Numbered from the stretch's first letter, positions 1-9,382 are shown. The stretch: 64,000 bases of DNA from an uncultured Lachnospiraceae bacterium (GCA_947625755.1 CANQPJ010000007.1:56059-120058); one strand, 5' to 3'. The notes: generated from the letters alone by a model not told the origin. Numbers and translations: made by a program.

Positions 1-2
1 TC

Positions 3-1493
3 GCCCATAAAGAAGTAGAGACGATTCAGTCGGTACCTCTTATCAATAGAGAGGCATATGTTAATTTATATACAACAGAGCCGGTAATTGTATATATGGA
101 CAGCAATGGCAGGGTGCTGGTTGACATTAAATATGAATTAGAAAAAATGGAGGTCAGCGCCGATATAACTCAAGTGGGTGATAATCTTATGACGAGATTG
201 ATACAGCTGGAAGATATTATGGCTGCACCGGCTGACTATCAGGGAAAGATATATGAATTAAAAGAAATTGAAGAGTCCTCTGCACTGACAGATGAGTTTA
301 GACATACATTAAAAGAATTTATAGTAGATTATTACTATAAAGGATTTGATCAGGGAGATATGGACAGCTATATTTTACAGATGGATATGGAAGAACTGTC
401 CATGACGTCAAGAAGAAAAGTAATAGAAATTCTGATACAAAAAAATTTAATGGAGATGGTTTATCCCTATATTGAAAAGTATGGATTTGCAAATATTCAA
501 CAGGAACTGTTGGAAAAAATCTGTCTGTACTATGTAGATATGGAAGAGTATCAGGACAATCCGATTGTGACAGAGATGTGTGCAAAGATTTTCAGAAACG
601 GCTGCCGGGAAGACAAAATACTATTATATTTGGGCAAATACTATGGTTCAGGCACATTGGAGTTATACCAGTTATATCTGGCAATGCAGTCTAAAGGATT
701 AGATGACAATACATTGCCTGAAAGATTATTAGTGCAGTATGTCTTCGAAGGAAATACAGAAGATAAAATTTACGACATTTATCAGTCCTATCTGAAAGGT
801 TCTACTGCGACAGTTATACGAAAAGGTTTCTATACATATGTGACGTACAATTATTTCATTAAGAAATTTGAATGTCCGGCTATTATATGGGAGATATTAG
901 AGCAGGAATATGATAATGGACTGTCTACACCACTGATTTGTAAGATAGCATTTGTTGAAGAAATGTCAAAGAGAACGGATTTGACCGAAAGACAGATAAA
1001 GATATGTGATGTGCTGATTGACGGACTGGTGAAAGAAGGAGTTATTTTTGAGTTTTATAAAAAGTTTAATAAATGGTTTAAAATTCCATTTGATTTGGTG
1101 GACAAAACCATTATTGACTATAGAACCAATCCGAAACACAGAGTAAATATTACATATGTGATACGGAATGCATCCGGCAGAAAAAAAGAAGTAACAGAAG
1201 AGATAAAGAGCATTTATCCTGGAATTTTTACAAAGAATATCATTATGTTCTATGGGGAAGAAATTGACTACAGCATTACAGAATATTCTGACGAATTTCC
1301 ATATGGAAAGGTAGTAGAAAACTCATCCATAAAGATAACAGAAAAAAACACGTACAATGATGAGAGCAGATTTGGAATGATTAACGGGATGATGATTTGT
1401 AAAGACGTAGGGCGTGATGATGCGGCAAGAGAAATTATGCAGTCATACGAACTGTGTAAAGATGCAGGACGTAAAGTATTTAAATTACTTTAG
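3..1493 (+). CDS. DUF5717-like large protein, C-terminal part (5' truncated by window edge)
   Basis: The reading frame is open from the first full codon of the window (position 3) and runs without a stop to 1493, so this is the C-terminal ~496 residues of a longer protein. The internal ATG at 96 has no ribosome binding site and is not a credible start. The visible part is mostly predicted helical and rich in Tyr, Glu and Lys. A beta-rich segment near the C-terminus resembles the end of the large Lachnospiraceae proteins called DUF5717, but that name is from memory and unverified. I see no catalytic motif, signal peptide or membrane segment. It lies 30 bp upstream of an actin-like ATPase gene, and the two are probably one transcript. 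Function unknown. Confidence 0.6.
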   Translation, partial: AHKEVETIQSVPLINREAYVNLYTTEPVIVYMDSNGRVLVDIKYELEKMEVSADITQVGDNLMTRLIQLEDIMAAPADYQGKIYELKEIEESSALTDEFRHTLKEFIVDYYYKGFDQGDMDSYILQMDMEELSMTSRRKVIEILIQKNLMEMVYPYIEKYGFANIQQELLEKICLYYVDMEEYQDNPIVTEMCAKIFRNGCREDKILLYLGKYYGSGTLELYQLYLAMQSKGLDDNTLPERLLVQYVFEGNTEDKIYDIYQSYLKGSTATVIRKGFYTYVTYNYFIKKFECPAIIWEILEQEYDNGLSTPLICKIAFVEEMSKRTDLTERQIKICDVLIDGLVKEGVIFEFYKKFNKWFKIPFDLVDKTIIDYRTNPKHRVNITYVIRNASGRKKEVTEEIKSIYPGIFTKNIIMFYGEEIDYSITEYSDEFPYGKVVENSSIKITEKNTYNDESRFGMINGMMICKDVGRDDAAREIMQSYELCKDAGRKVFKLL

Positions 1494-1523
1494 TTTCTAC
1501 CGTTTATTGAAGGAGGAGAAAAA

Positions 1524-2759
1524 TTGGCAAAAGAATTAATTCTCGGAATAGATTTCTCAAGAGATTATGCGCAGCTGGCATATATCAATAATAAAGGAAA
1601 TCCCCAGTCTGTCAGTATGGGGACTGCTGATAATTATTTAATACCGGCAGTAGTATGTTACAACAGTGAATGGAATGAATGGTCAGCAGGTGATGAAGCG
1701 CTTAACAAGAGCAGGCATGTAAATAGCCGGCTGTACAATGATTTACCGCTGCTGTTTGACGGTGATATGCAAAAAGAAAAAATCCAGCAGATTATGACGG
1801 TGTTCTTTTCTTATCTGATTAAACTGGCGGTGCATGAATGTAACGGAAGGCTTATAAAAAATATTCTGGTTACGGTAGAGGAAGTGACTCCGGCAATCTT
1901 AAAAGGAATGTCAGAGGTTTTTGCCGGATTAGGGTATGCCGGGGAGGATGTAAAAATCATCAGTCATTCTGAAAGCTTTGTGTATTATACTCTGAATCAG
2001 AACAAAGATATATGGATTAATCAGGTATTGTTTCTGGAGCTGAACAGACATCAGTTTATATGCAGACGGTTGGAGGTAATCAAAGGAAAAGAGCCGCATG
2101 TAGCCGATGTACATGTGGAAGATTTGAGCAGTCTGCTCACGCTGGAAATGGCAGAGAAAGATGCGGGGGCTGCGGACAACATTCTTGCAGATTATATGGA
2201 AAAACTGTTAAAAAAACACGTGGTATCCGGTATTTATTTGTCAGGAGAGGGATTTTACAAGGACATCTGGCAGAACTCATTGCAGATTATCTGTCGAAAC
2301 AGGCGTGTGTTTAAAGGAAATAATCTGATTGTAAAGGGCGCCGCTTATGGCGCGAAGGAAATTTTTCTTCCATCTACATTGAGTCAATATCTGATAGCGT
2401 GTAAAGGCAGAACCCGCGTAAAGATAACAATGGCAGTGGAATATAAGGGAAAAGACCAGGAGATTATGCTTTCGAATGTAGGAGATTACTGGTATAATGC
2501 CCGGTCAAAAATTGAATGTATTATGGAAAAACCAACACAGGCAGTATTTGAAATTCACGATTTGATAGCACATACCAGCGAGAATTTTACTATGGATTTA
2601 AGAGAATTTCCTGAAAGGGAACCTAATACTACAAGAATTGAGGTAGATTTTAAATACACAGATGAAAATAAATTCGAAATTCAGATTCGTGATTTAGGTT
2701 TTGGAGAGTTTTTTGAAAGTTCCGGAATGGTAGTAAAAAGGAGCATAACAATTCAATAG
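1524..2759 (+). CDS. actin/Hsp70-like ATPase-fold protein (DUF5716-like)
   Basis: A 411-residue protein starting at a TTG preceded by a strong AAGGAGGAG site. The N-terminus (ILGIDFSRDYAQLAY) matches the phosphate-1 loop of the actin/Hsp70/sugar-kinase fold. The IPAVVCYN and SAGDEAL segments follow in the positions seen in Hsp70-type proteins. Around residues 235-285 a segment (YLSGEGF, then NLIVKGAAYGA) resembles the adenosine motif. The last ~120 residues look beta-rich, like a substrate or partner domain. From memory it corresponds to the Lachnospiraceae family DUF5716. It sits between a large helical protein and a TPR protein, which suggests a chaperone-like or scaffold system. No known substrate; the fold is inferred from motifs only. 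Confidence 0.65.
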   Translation: MAKELILGIDFSRDYAQLAYINNKGNPQSVSMGTADNYLIPAVVCYNSEWNEWSAGDEALNKSRHVNSRLYNDLPLLFDGDMQKEKIQQIMTVFFSYLIKLAVHECNGRLIKNILVTVEEVTPAILKGMSEVFAGLGYAGEDVKIISHSESFVYYTLNQNKDIWINQVLFLELNRHQFICRRLEVIKGKEPHVADVHVEDLSSLLTLEMAEKDAGAADNILADYMEKLLKKHVVSGIYLSGEGFYKDIWQNSLQIICRNRRVFKGNNLIVKGAAYGAKEIFLPSTLSQYLIACKGRTRVKITMAVEYKGKDQEIMLSNVGDYWYNARSKIECIMEKPTQAVFEIHDLIAHTSENFTMDLREFPEREPNTTRIEVDFKYTDENKFEIQIRDLGFGEFFESSGMVVKRSITIQ

Positions 2760-2832
2760 TACATAAATATCAGTATGGGAAATTTTTAATATGATTTGTG
2801 CCACCGTATATATGGCAGAAGTGGAGAGGAAT

Positions 2833-3612
2833 ATGAATTACATTAGATTGTGTACAATGCATTCGGACAAGCCTTACTTTATAAATGAAGTAAATAAAAA
2901 TATATATTCCATTGAAGAAATCAGTTATTATCTGTACAATTATCTGTATTTGATAGATGATAATTTCTTTAGTGATGAATTGATAGAGTATATCGAAAAA
3001 GAATTGGACCAGCCCAATATTGCGGCAGGAATTAAGCAGATTATTGCCAATGGCGGGGAACTGGGAGAAAAAATTGCCTTTGTCATTAAAAATTCAGAAT
3101 ATTATACGGACAAGATGGCAGAAAAACTGGAAAGCCATTTGGACGCGCTTTGCTCCAAAACATCAGCAGAGCGCTGGAAGGCAAAAGCAGATATTCTGAT
3201 GGACACAGAAAAGTACAATATGGCAATCAATTATTACAGTAATATATTAAACAAGGCGATAAACAATGATCTTCCTGAAATGTTTTATGGCGATGTATAC
3301 AATAATCTGGGTGTGGCATATGCCAGATTATTTGAGTATGAACAGGCTGCCGCAGCTTTCCGGTGCGCTTACAGACTCAATAAAGCCAATGAATCCTTGG
3401 AATCGGTGATTATGTGCGACCTGCTGACAGACAACAACAAGAGATTAAAGATAGATCAGGATAAGTATGGCGTGACGGATACGGTTATCAACAGACTGCG
3501 GGCAGAAATAATTAAACTGAAAGTACAGATTCAGTCTGACTGGAATGAAGAAAAAGAGGCAGATTATATCAGACAATGCCAGAAAGAATATATCGTGGAG
3601 ATTAACAGCTAA
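2833..3612 (+). CDS. TPR-containing cytoplasmic protein
   Basis: The start is placed at 2833 because a GGAGAGGA motif lies just upstream. The frame also runs back to 2791, but nothing there looks like a translation signal. The protein has about 259 residues. The N-terminal half is helical with a tyrosine-rich patch (EEISYYLYNYLYLIDD). Residues ~125-185 of the product contain two tetratricopeptide-like repeats (MAINYYSNILNKA and NNLGVAYARLFEYEQAAAAF). The C-terminus is a charged helix. No signal peptide or membrane segment. It follows the actin-like gene by 73 bp in the same direction, so it is probably its partner in a three-gene unit. TPRs imply protein-protein contact; specific role unknown. 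Confidence 0.7.
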   Translation: MNYIRLCTMHSDKPYFINEVNKNIYSIEEISYYLYNYLYLIDDNFFSDELIEYIEKELDQPNIAAGIKQIIANGGELGEKIAFVIKNSEYYTDKMAEKLESHLDALCSKTSAERWKAKADILMDTEKYNMAINYYSNILNKAINNDLPEMFYGDVYNNLGVAYARLFEYEQAAAAFRCAYRLNKANESLESVIMCDLLTDNNKRLKIDQDKYGVTDTVINRLRAEIIKLKVQIQSDWNEEKEADYIRQCQKEYIVEINS

Positions 3613-3650
3613 ATCATACTATCGTATGAAGAAAAACAAGATTTCCACTG

Positions 3651-3679
3651 TTGACAAAACAACATAAAATATATATTAT
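3651..3679 (+). promoter_or_regulatory. sigma-A promoter of the valS T-box transcript
   Basis: TTGACA at 3651-3656 and TATTAT at 3674-3679 are separated by exactly 17 bases. This places transcription start near 3686, just before the T-box leader. Confidence 0.75.
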
Positions 3680-3685
3680 ATTTTT

Positions 3686-3952
3686 ATATGTAAAATGCGA
3701 TGAAGAAAAGGAGTAATAAATAACCTTCTATAGAGAGAAAGGGATGGTGGAAGCCTTTTGAAGAAGTGTTTATGAAGGTAGTTTCTGAGCAGCTATGATG
3801 AGAACGGGTAGAAAATCTCATTAGTCATAGCCGGTTCGTCTCCGTTAAAAGATATGATGAGAGATAAAAAAAGGTGGTACCGCGATGAATCGCCCTTTCA
3901 TGTGCTACCGGTTACATAAGAAAAAGAGCAGCACTGCTGCTCTTTTTCTTAC
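3686..3952 (+). promoter_or_regulatory. T-box leader (tRNA-Val sensing) of valS
   Basis: The conserved T-box core AAGGTGGTACCGCG is at 3871-3884, followed by GCGATGAATCGC and CCCTTT, the usual 3' side of the antiterminator. Stem I begins near 3723 with an AGAGAG motif (3732-3737) and a GGATGGTGGAAGC apical loop. A terminator hairpin follows at 3918-3950. T-boxes bind uncharged tRNA and allow read-through into the matching synthetase gene, here valS. The specifier should be a valine codon. Candidates on the 3' side of stem I are GUG at 3766, GUU at 3768 and GUA at 3778, and I could not resolve which one is used. Confidence 0.9.
3918..3952 (+). terminator. T-box regulated intrinsic terminator
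   Basis: A near-perfect hairpin (AAGAAAAAGAGCAGCA against TGCTGCTCTTTTTCTT) lies between the T-box core and the valS start. It is the off-state of the riboswitch. Confidence 0.8.
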
Positions 3953-3989
3953 ATATTTTATGTAAATTACGACATAGGAGAGATAAAAA

Positions 3990-6632
3990 ATGAAAGAATT
4001 TGAGAAGAATTATAATCCTGCAGAGATTGAGGACAAACTGTATGAAAAATGGCAGGAAAAAAAATACTTCCACGCAGAAGTGGACAGAAGTAAGAAACCA
4101 TTTACGATTGTGATGCCCCCTCCGAATATTACCGGACAGCTTCACATGGGACATGCTTTAGATAATACCATGCAGGATATACTGATTCGTTTTAAGAGAA
4201 TGCAGGGATATAATGCGCTTTGGCAGCCGGGTACAGACCATGCATCCATTGCCACAGAAGTAAAGATTATTGATTCCTTAAAAGAACAGGGAATAGATAA
4301 AGAAGAGCTGGGGCGTGAAAAATTTTTAGAGAAGGCATGGGACTGGAAAGAAGAGTATGGCGGACGTATTATTAATCAGTTAAAGCGTCTTGGCTCATCA
4401 GCCGATTGGGACAGAGAACGTTTTACAATGGATGATGGCTGTTCTGATGCGGTACAGGATGTATTTATAAAATTATATAACAAAAAATTAATTTATAAAG
4501 GCTCCAGATTAATTAACTGGTGTCCGGTCTGTCAGACATCAATTAGTGATGCGGAAGTAGAACATGTGGATATGGCAGGGCATTTTTGGCATATCAATTA
4601 TCCGGTGGTCGGAGAAAAAGGACGTTTCCTTGAAATTGCAACCACCCGTCCGGAAACATTGCTCGGAGATAGTGCTGTTGCTGTAAATGCAGAAGATGAC
4701 AGATATAAAGACCTGATAGGAAAGATGGTGGAACTGCCATTGACCGGTCGTCAGATTCCTGTTATTGCCGACGAGCATGCCGATATGGAAAAAGGAACCG
4801 GTGTCGTTAAAATTACACCGGCACATGACCCTAATGATTATGAAGTTGGAAAACGCCATAATTTACCGGAAATTAATATCTTAAATGATGATGGAACAAT
4901 TAATGAAAATGGCGGAAAATACGCAGGGATGGATCGATATGATGCCAGAAAGGCTGTTTTAAAAGATTTAGAGGAGTTAGGTCTGCTGATTGAAACAGAA
5001 GATCTGGTTCACAGCGTAGGCACGCATGACCGTTGTAAATCGATAGTGGAGCCAATGATTAAACCACAGTGGTTTGTAGCGATGGAAAAACTCGCAGAAC
5101 CTGCAATGGAGGCAGCAAAAAGCGGTGAGTTAAAACTGATTCCGGAACGGATGAATAAAACATATTTCAACTGGTTAGAAAATATCCGTGACTGGTGTAT
5201 TTCACGACAGTTATGGTGGGGACATAGAATTCCTGCCTATTATTGTCAGGATTGTGGAGAAATCGTTGTATCAAAAGAGGCGCCTGCTGTCTGTCCAAAA
5301 TGTGGAAAGAATCATTTTAAGCAGGATGAGGATACATTGGATACATGGTTTTCATCGGCACTATGGCCGTTTAGTACACTTGGATGGCCGGAAAAAACAG
5401 AAGATTATGATTATTTCTATCCAACAGATGTTTTGGTTACAGGATATGATATTATCTTTTTCTGGGTTATCAGAATGGTATTTTCCGGATTGGAGCATAC
5501 CGGAAAACTTCCGTTCCATACGGTGGTATTTCACGGATTGGTTCGTGATGATAAGGGACGCAAAATGTCAAAGTCACTGGGCAACGGAATTGACCCATTA
5601 GAAGTAATTGACAAGTATGGTGCAGATGCCCTTCGATTTACATTAATTACAGGAAATGCGCCTGGCAACGATATGAGATTCTACTGGGAGAGAGTAGAGG
5701 CATCACGTAACTTTGCAAATAAAGTATGGAATGCATCCAGATTTATTCAAATGAATCTTCCAAAAGAAAATATTGATTTGACACAACAGCCGGACAACCT
5801 GACAGATGCAGATAAATGGATTCTGTCAAAAGTCAACACATTGGCAAAAGATGTGACAGAAAATCTTGATAAATACGAATTAGGGATTGCAGCTGACAAA
5901 ATTTATAACTTTATTTGGGAAGAATTTTGTGATTGGTATATTGAAATGGTTAAGCCAAGATTGTACAATGATAGTGACAACACAAAACAGGCAGCGCTTT
6001 GGACATTAAAGAAAGTACTAATTCATTCTCTGAAGCTTCTGCACCCATATATGCCATTTGTTACAGAGGAAATTTTCTGTAACCTGCAGGATGAGGAAGA
6101 ATCAATTATGATTTCTAACTGGCCTGAATATATTGAGGACTACAATTTTGAAGCAGAAGAGGCAGCAGTAGAAACAATCAAAGAGGCTGTCCGTTCTATA
6201 AGAAACATCAGATCAGAGATGAACGTAGCGCCGAGCAGGAAGGCAAAAGTATTTGTTGTATCAGAAAATGCAGATATTCGCGCAATTTTCGAAAAAGGCA
6301 ATGTATTTTTTGCAACATTAGGATATGCCAGTCAGGTCATAATACAGTCCGATAAGTCGGGGATTGAAGATGATGCAGTATCTGTTGTAATTCCGAAAGC
6401 TACCATCTATATACCATTTGAAGAATTGGTAGATATAGCAAAAGAGAAAAAACGTCTGGAAAAAGAAGTACAAAAGTTGGAACAGGAACTTGCCCGGGTA
6501 AATGGAATGCTTTCCAATCCTAACTTTATCAGTAAAGCTCCTGAAAAGAAGATTAACGAGGAAAAGGAAAAGAAAGTAAAATACGGGCAGATGATGGAAC
6601 AGGTAAAGGAACAGTTGGCAAGACTGAATTAG
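3990..6632 (+). CDS. valS: valyl-tRNA synthetase
   Basis: Class I aminoacyl-tRNA synthetase of 880 residues, the usual length for bacterial ValRS. It charges tRNA-Val in the cytoplasm. The HIGH-type signature is HMGH at residues 52-55, preceded by PPPNITG. The KMSKS loop is at ~525. Between them lies the CP1 editing domain, and zinc-ribbon cysteines are visible ([13 protein letters not shown]). The C-terminal ~65 residues form the charged coiled coil typical of ValRS. The start is supported by AGGAGA at 3977-3982. Expression should depend on tRNA-Val charging through the upstream T-box. Confidence 0.98.
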   Translation: MKEFEKNYNPAEIEDKLYEKWQEKKYFHAEVDRSKKPFTIVMPPPNITGQLHMGHALDNTMQDILIRFKRMQGYNALWQPGTDHASIATEVKIIDSLKEQGIDKEELGREKFLEKAWDWKEEYGGRIINQLKRLGSSADWDRERFTMDDGCSDAVQDVFIKLYNKKLIYKGSRLINWCPVCQTSISDAEVEHVDMAGHFWHINYPVVGEKGRFLEIATTRPETLLGDSAVAVNAEDDRYKDLIGKMVELPLTGRQIPVIADEHADMEKGTGVVKITPAHDPNDYEVGKRHNLPEINILNDDGTINENGGKYAGMDRYDARKAVLKDLEELGLLIETEDLVHSVGTHDRCKSIVEPMIKPQWFVAMEKLAEPAMEAAKSGELKLIPERMNKTYFNWLENIRDWCISRQLWWGHRIPAYYCQDCGEIVVSKEAPAVCPKCGKNHFKQDEDTLDTWFSSALWPFSTLGWPEKTEDYDYFYPTDVLVTGYDIIFFWVIRMVFSGLEHTGKLPFHTVVFHGLVRDDKGRKMSKSLGNGIDPLEVIDKYGADALRFTLITGNAPGNDMRFYWERVEASRNFANKVWNASRFIQMNLPKENIDLTQQPDNLTDADKWILSKVNTLAKDVTENLDKYELGIAADKIYNFIWEEFCDWYIEMVKPRLYNDSDNTKQAALWTLKKVLIHSLKLLHPYMPFVTEEIFCNLQDEEESIMISNWPEYIEDYNFEAEEAAVETIKEAVRSIRNIRSEMNVAPSRKAKVFVVSENADIRAIFEKGNVFFATLGYASQVIIQSDKSGIEDDAVSVVIPKATIYIPFEELVDIAKEKKRLEKEVQKLEQELARVNGMLSNPNFISKAPEKKINEEKEKKVKYGQMMEQVKEQLARLN

Positions 6633-6660
6633 TTGAGCACAGTGAAGTGGAGGTACAAAT

Positions 6661-6804
6661 ATGATTAATTTTGAAGAGGAAATCAAAAAATTTCATCCCA
6701 GCCTTGAGATAGAGGAAGCAGAGGATGCAATATATAACAACAATATATCTGATATTACAGATGTTATGATTCAGATGGTGAACGAACTAAAGGGCGAAGA
6801 ATAA
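6661..6804 (+). CDS. 47-residue acidic small protein
   Basis: A 47-residue frame starting at ATG 6661 with a good GGAGG site (TGGAGGTACAAATATG) and ending at TAA 6804. It lies 28 bp after valS and 22 bp before the next gene, in the same direction. The product begins MINFEEEIKKFHPSLEIEE, is acidic, predicted helical, and has no membrane segment. The ribosome binding site, the tight spacing and the coding-like composition support it as a real gene. I do not recognise the family. It could be a small regulator or partner of a neighbour, but nothing shows this. Confidence 0.65.
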   Translation: MINFEEEIKKFHPSLEIEEAEDAIYNNNISDITDVMIQMVNELKGEE

Positions 6805-6826
6805 TAGGCAAAGGATGGAAATATAA

Positions 6827-8236
6827 ATGATTTGCTATAATTGTGGAAACGTTCTGACTAACAGTGATTATTGCAGTCATTGCGGAATGGACGTAAGCGT
6901 ATACAAAAGAATCGTCAGGCTGTCTAACACTTACTACAATGCAGGTTTGACAAAGGCAAAGAACCGAGATTTGGCAGGTGCGGCAGATACTTTAAGACGG
7001 TCGGTTAAGTTAAATAAGCGAAATATTGATGCCAGAAACTTACTCGGACTGGTTTATTTTGAGATGGGTGAAACAGTCCAGGCATTTTCAGAATGGGTTA
7101 TGAGTACCAATATCCAGCCGGATAACAATCCTGCTGACAAATATCTTTTAGCGATTCAACAGGAAAAAGGCAAGGTAGATGAGTTAAACCATACAATCAA
7201 GAAGTTTAATGTCGCATTAAACTATGCCAGAAGCGGTACGGATGATATGGCGATTATTCAGTTAAAGAAGGTGCTGAATCAGAATCCGAACTTTATCAAA
7301 GCGTATCAGTTGTTAACCCTTCTTTATACCAAGAATGGTCAATACGAGAGAGCAAAACGTACCATAAAAAAATGTATGAAGATAGATAAGTGCAATCCGT
7401 TAAGCATTAGATACCTGCGCGAAATCAATGAATATCTGGAAGATGAAAAGAAAAATAATCCGGACAAGAGAATGGAGCGCAGACGAAGCCTGCGGGGTGT
7501 TTTGGTAGACAGACCATATCTCAGCGGGAATGATGTGATTATTCCAAAAAATGATTTCAAGGATGCCCTGACAGGTGCACAGAGTATTCTCCATATTATT
7601 ATTGGTATTTTACTTGGTGCCGCTTTAGTTTACTTTATTGTCACGCCAGCCAGAATTTCCAGTGTCACAGATAAAGTAAATGATACAAAAGTTGAATATA
7701 ATCAGAAGATTGCAATTAAGAACTCTACCATTTCCGAATTGCAGAACCAAGTGTCTTCCATTGAGAATGAGAGAGACAAATTGAAAACCAGTTTGTCACA
7801 ATACACAGACACAGGCAATACTTTAAGCACAAATTACAGTAACCTGCTGAAAGCAGTCCAGTATTATCTGGATAAAGATTATGATAAAAGCGCAGAGGCT
7901 TTAGAAGATGTAGACGGTAAGATGAAAATGGATTCTGTACCGTTTACAAAAGTGTATGACGCTTTGAGTGACCAGCTTTCAACACAGGTAGAAAAAGGCG
8001 CTTTTGATAACGGTATGACAGCTTACGAAAATGGAGATTATGACGAGGCTGTGAAGCAGTTTGAAAAATGTTTAGATACCAATAAAGATAATGATGAGGC
8101 AATGTATTATCTGGCTTATGCATATACCAAAAAGGGAGATGAAGAAAAAGGGCAGGAGTATTTTAAGAAGATTGTAGATGATTATCCGGATTCTGATTTC
8201 TATACAAGAGCCAAAAACCAATTACCGGAAGAATAA
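6827..8236 (+). CDS. zinc-ribbon, TPR and coiled-coil membrane protein
   Basis: A 469-residue protein. The N-terminus has a zinc ribbon, CYNC at residues 3-6 and CSHC at 16-19. Several TPR units follow over ~30-200 (AADTLRRSVKLNKRN, AIIQLKKVLNQNPN, AKRTIKKCMKIDK). A membrane helix at ~253-272 (ILHIIIGILLGAALVYFIV) is followed by a coiled coil of ~50 residues and a second set of TPRs to the end (YENGDYDEAVKQFEKCLDTN). The single membrane span implies a cytoplasmic zinc/TPR half and an extracytoplasmic coiled-coil/TPR half. It may assemble or monitor a complex across the membrane. Specific function unknown. It follows the 47-residue gene closely. Confidence 0.75.
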   Translation: MICYNCGNVLTNSDYCSHCGMDVSVYKRIVRLSNTYYNAGLTKAKNRDLAGAADTLRRSVKLNKRNIDARNLLGLVYFEMGETVQAFSEWVMSTNIQPDNNPADKYLLAIQQEKGKVDELNHTIKKFNVALNYARSGTDDMAIIQLKKVLNQNPNFIKAYQLLTLLYTKNGQYERAKRTIKKCMKIDKCNPLSIRYLREINEYLEDEKKNNPDKRMERRRSLRGVLVDRPYLSGNDVIIPKNDFKDALTGAQSILHIIIGILLGAALVYFIVTPARISSVTDKVNDTKVEYNQKIAIKNSTISELQNQVSSIENERDKLKTSLSQYTDTGNTLSTNYSNLLKAVQYYLDKDYDKSAEALEDVDGKMKMDSVPFTKVYDALSDQLSTQVEKGAFDNGMTAYENGDYDEAVKQFEKCLDTNKDNDEAMYYLAYAYTKKGDEEKGQEYFKKIVDDYPDSDFYTRAKNQLPEE

Positions 8237-8289
8237 GAAAAAATTTGAAGTTATAATGAATTTATTTATAAATTGATTATAAATGCACG

Positions 8290-8320
8290 AAAGAGAAGAA
8301 CAAAACGTTCTTCTCTTTTT
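8290..8320 (+). terminator. intrinsic terminator after the valS unit
   Basis: AAAGAGAAGAAC and GTTCTTCTCTTT form a 12-bp stem with a five-base loop, followed by a short T run. It ends the transcript from valS. Confidence 0.85.
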
Positions 8321-8341
8321 GCGTTTTGGCATGAGACCTGC

Positions 8342-8405
8342 CATATAAGATAAAAATTTATTACGGTAAGTGTACTTACAACGTAATAAATTTTTATCTT
8401 ATATG
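8342..8405. repeat. long perfect inverted repeat (24 bp arms)
   Basis: Arms at 8342-8365 and 8382-8405 are exact reverse complements over 24 bases. Inside, 8366-8379 (GTAAGTGTACTTAC) is itself a palindrome, leaving only two unpaired bases. The whole 64-base block could form one long hairpin or cruciform. It has no U tract like a terminator and lies 20 bp after one. It directly abuts a pair of GC-rich direct repeats. It could be a MITE-like element or a transcribed hairpin. Confidence 0.85.
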
Positions 8406-8557
8406 ATAGGGCGAAGCCCGCGACCGAGATGAAGCGAAGCGGAATCGAGGTGCAGGTCGAAGGGAGAGCCCGAGAGAATGAAATGATAGGGCGAAGCCCG
8501 CGACCGAGATGAAGCGAAGCAAAATCGAGGTGCAGGTCGAAGAGAACCCGTGACCGG
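8403..8557. repeat. two 80-bp GC-rich direct repeats
   Basis: Copies start at 8403 and 8483. The first 38 bases of each are identical, then two bases differ, then another ~19 are identical. Each contains a GGGC-GAA-GCCC hairpin, a GC-GAA-GC hairpin and a CGACC...GGTCG outer pairing. After copy 2, CCCG-TGAC-CGGG could form another small hairpin. Base composition is far richer in G and C than the surroundings. No open frame with a ribosome binding site covers it. It looks like a repetitive extragenic element or structured RNA, lying upstream of spoIIAA. Confidence 0.8.
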
Positions 8558-8586
8558 GAAATACATAGAAAAGTAAGGGGGATTTT

Positions 8587-8916
8587 ATGGAAGTTTTATA
8601 TGAAGTGAGAGGAGAAAATTTATTTATATACCTGCCGGAGGAATTGGATCATCATAATTCAAAACTTATCACAGAGCAGTCGGACTGGTATATTGTATCG
8701 AATCATATTAAAAATATTATTTTTAATTTTAAAAATACTAATTTTATGGACAGTTCCGGCATTGGTGTGATTATGGGAAGATATAAGCTGATAAAGACCA
8801 GAGGTGGAAATATTACTGTGACTAATATTAATCATGCTATTGACAGAATTCTTACCATATCAGGATTATATAAAATTGTAAATAAAACAGAAATGACAAA
8901 TTTAGCAGAATTTTAG
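8587..8916 (+). CDS. spoIIAA: anti-sigma-F factor antagonist SpoIIAA
   Basis: STAS-domain protein of 109 residues, close to the family's ~115. In the forespore, dephosphorylated SpoIIAA binds SpoIIAB and frees sigma-F. The phosphorylation loop MDSSGIG is at residues ~54-60, with the target serine one of S56/S57. The start at 8587 is supported by AAGGGGG upstream. It is the first gene of a tight spoIIAA-spoIIAB-sigF operon, the standard order in spore formers. The promoter must lie within or after the GC-rich repeat block, and I could not identify it with confidence. Confidence 0.95.
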   Translation: MEVLYEVRGENLFIYLPEELDHHNSKLITEQSDWYIVSNHIKNIIFNFKNTNFMDSSGIGVIMGRYKLIKTRGGNITVTNINHAIDRILTISGLYKIVNKTEMTNLAEF

Positions 8917-8925
8917 GAGGTGTAT

Positions 8926-9381
8926 ATGGAAAATAATATGAGTATTGTATTTGATGCAAAGTCTCAAAACGAGAGTTTGGCGAGGATGGTAGTGTCCGCT
9001 TTTCTGACAGAGCTGGACCCTACTCTTGAGGAAATCAATGATGTGAAAACTGCTGTATCAGAAGCAGTCACAAACTCCATAATACATGGATACGGAGAAA
9101 AACCCGGAAAGGTATTTATGAAATGCAATCTGAAAAAGGACAGTATGCAGGATGACAGCATATTGCAGATAGAAATAAAAGATGAAGGAGTCGGAATAGA
9201 GGATATAGAAAAGGCGAAGGAACCGTTATATACAACAAAGCCGGAGCTGGAACGTTCCGGAATGGGCTTTATGTTTATGGAAATGTTTATGGATAATATA
9301 CATATTGAATCGGAAAAGAATGTTGGGACAACGGTTTTTATGACAAAAAAAATTAAAGATAATAAAAATAAATCGAGGTAA
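8926..9381 (+). CDS. spoIIAB: anti-sigma-F factor SpoIIAB (serine kinase)
   Basis: GHKL-fold kinase that holds sigma-F inactive and phosphorylates SpoIIAA. The N box (EAVTNSIIHGYG), the G1 box (IEIKDEGVGI) and the RSGMGFMFME segment are all present. The start is set at ATG 8926. The frame opens at a GTG at 8920, but that codon overlaps the AGGAGG site at 8915-8920, which sits five bases before 8926. This gives 151 residues. It begins nine bases after spoIIAA and ends one base before sigF. Confidence 0.95.
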   Translation: MENNMSIVFDAKSQNESLARMVVSAFLTELDPTLEEINDVKTAVSEAVTNSIIHGYGEKPGKVFMKCNLKKDSMQDDSILQIEIKDEGVGIEDIEKAKEPLYTTKPELERSGMGFMFMEMFMDNIHIESEKNVGTTVFMTKKIKDNKNKSR

Positions 9382-9382
9382 T

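Noticed and set aside
5188..5601. 137-codon forward frame inside valS
   Set aside because: It lies fully within the conserved valS catalytic region in another frame.
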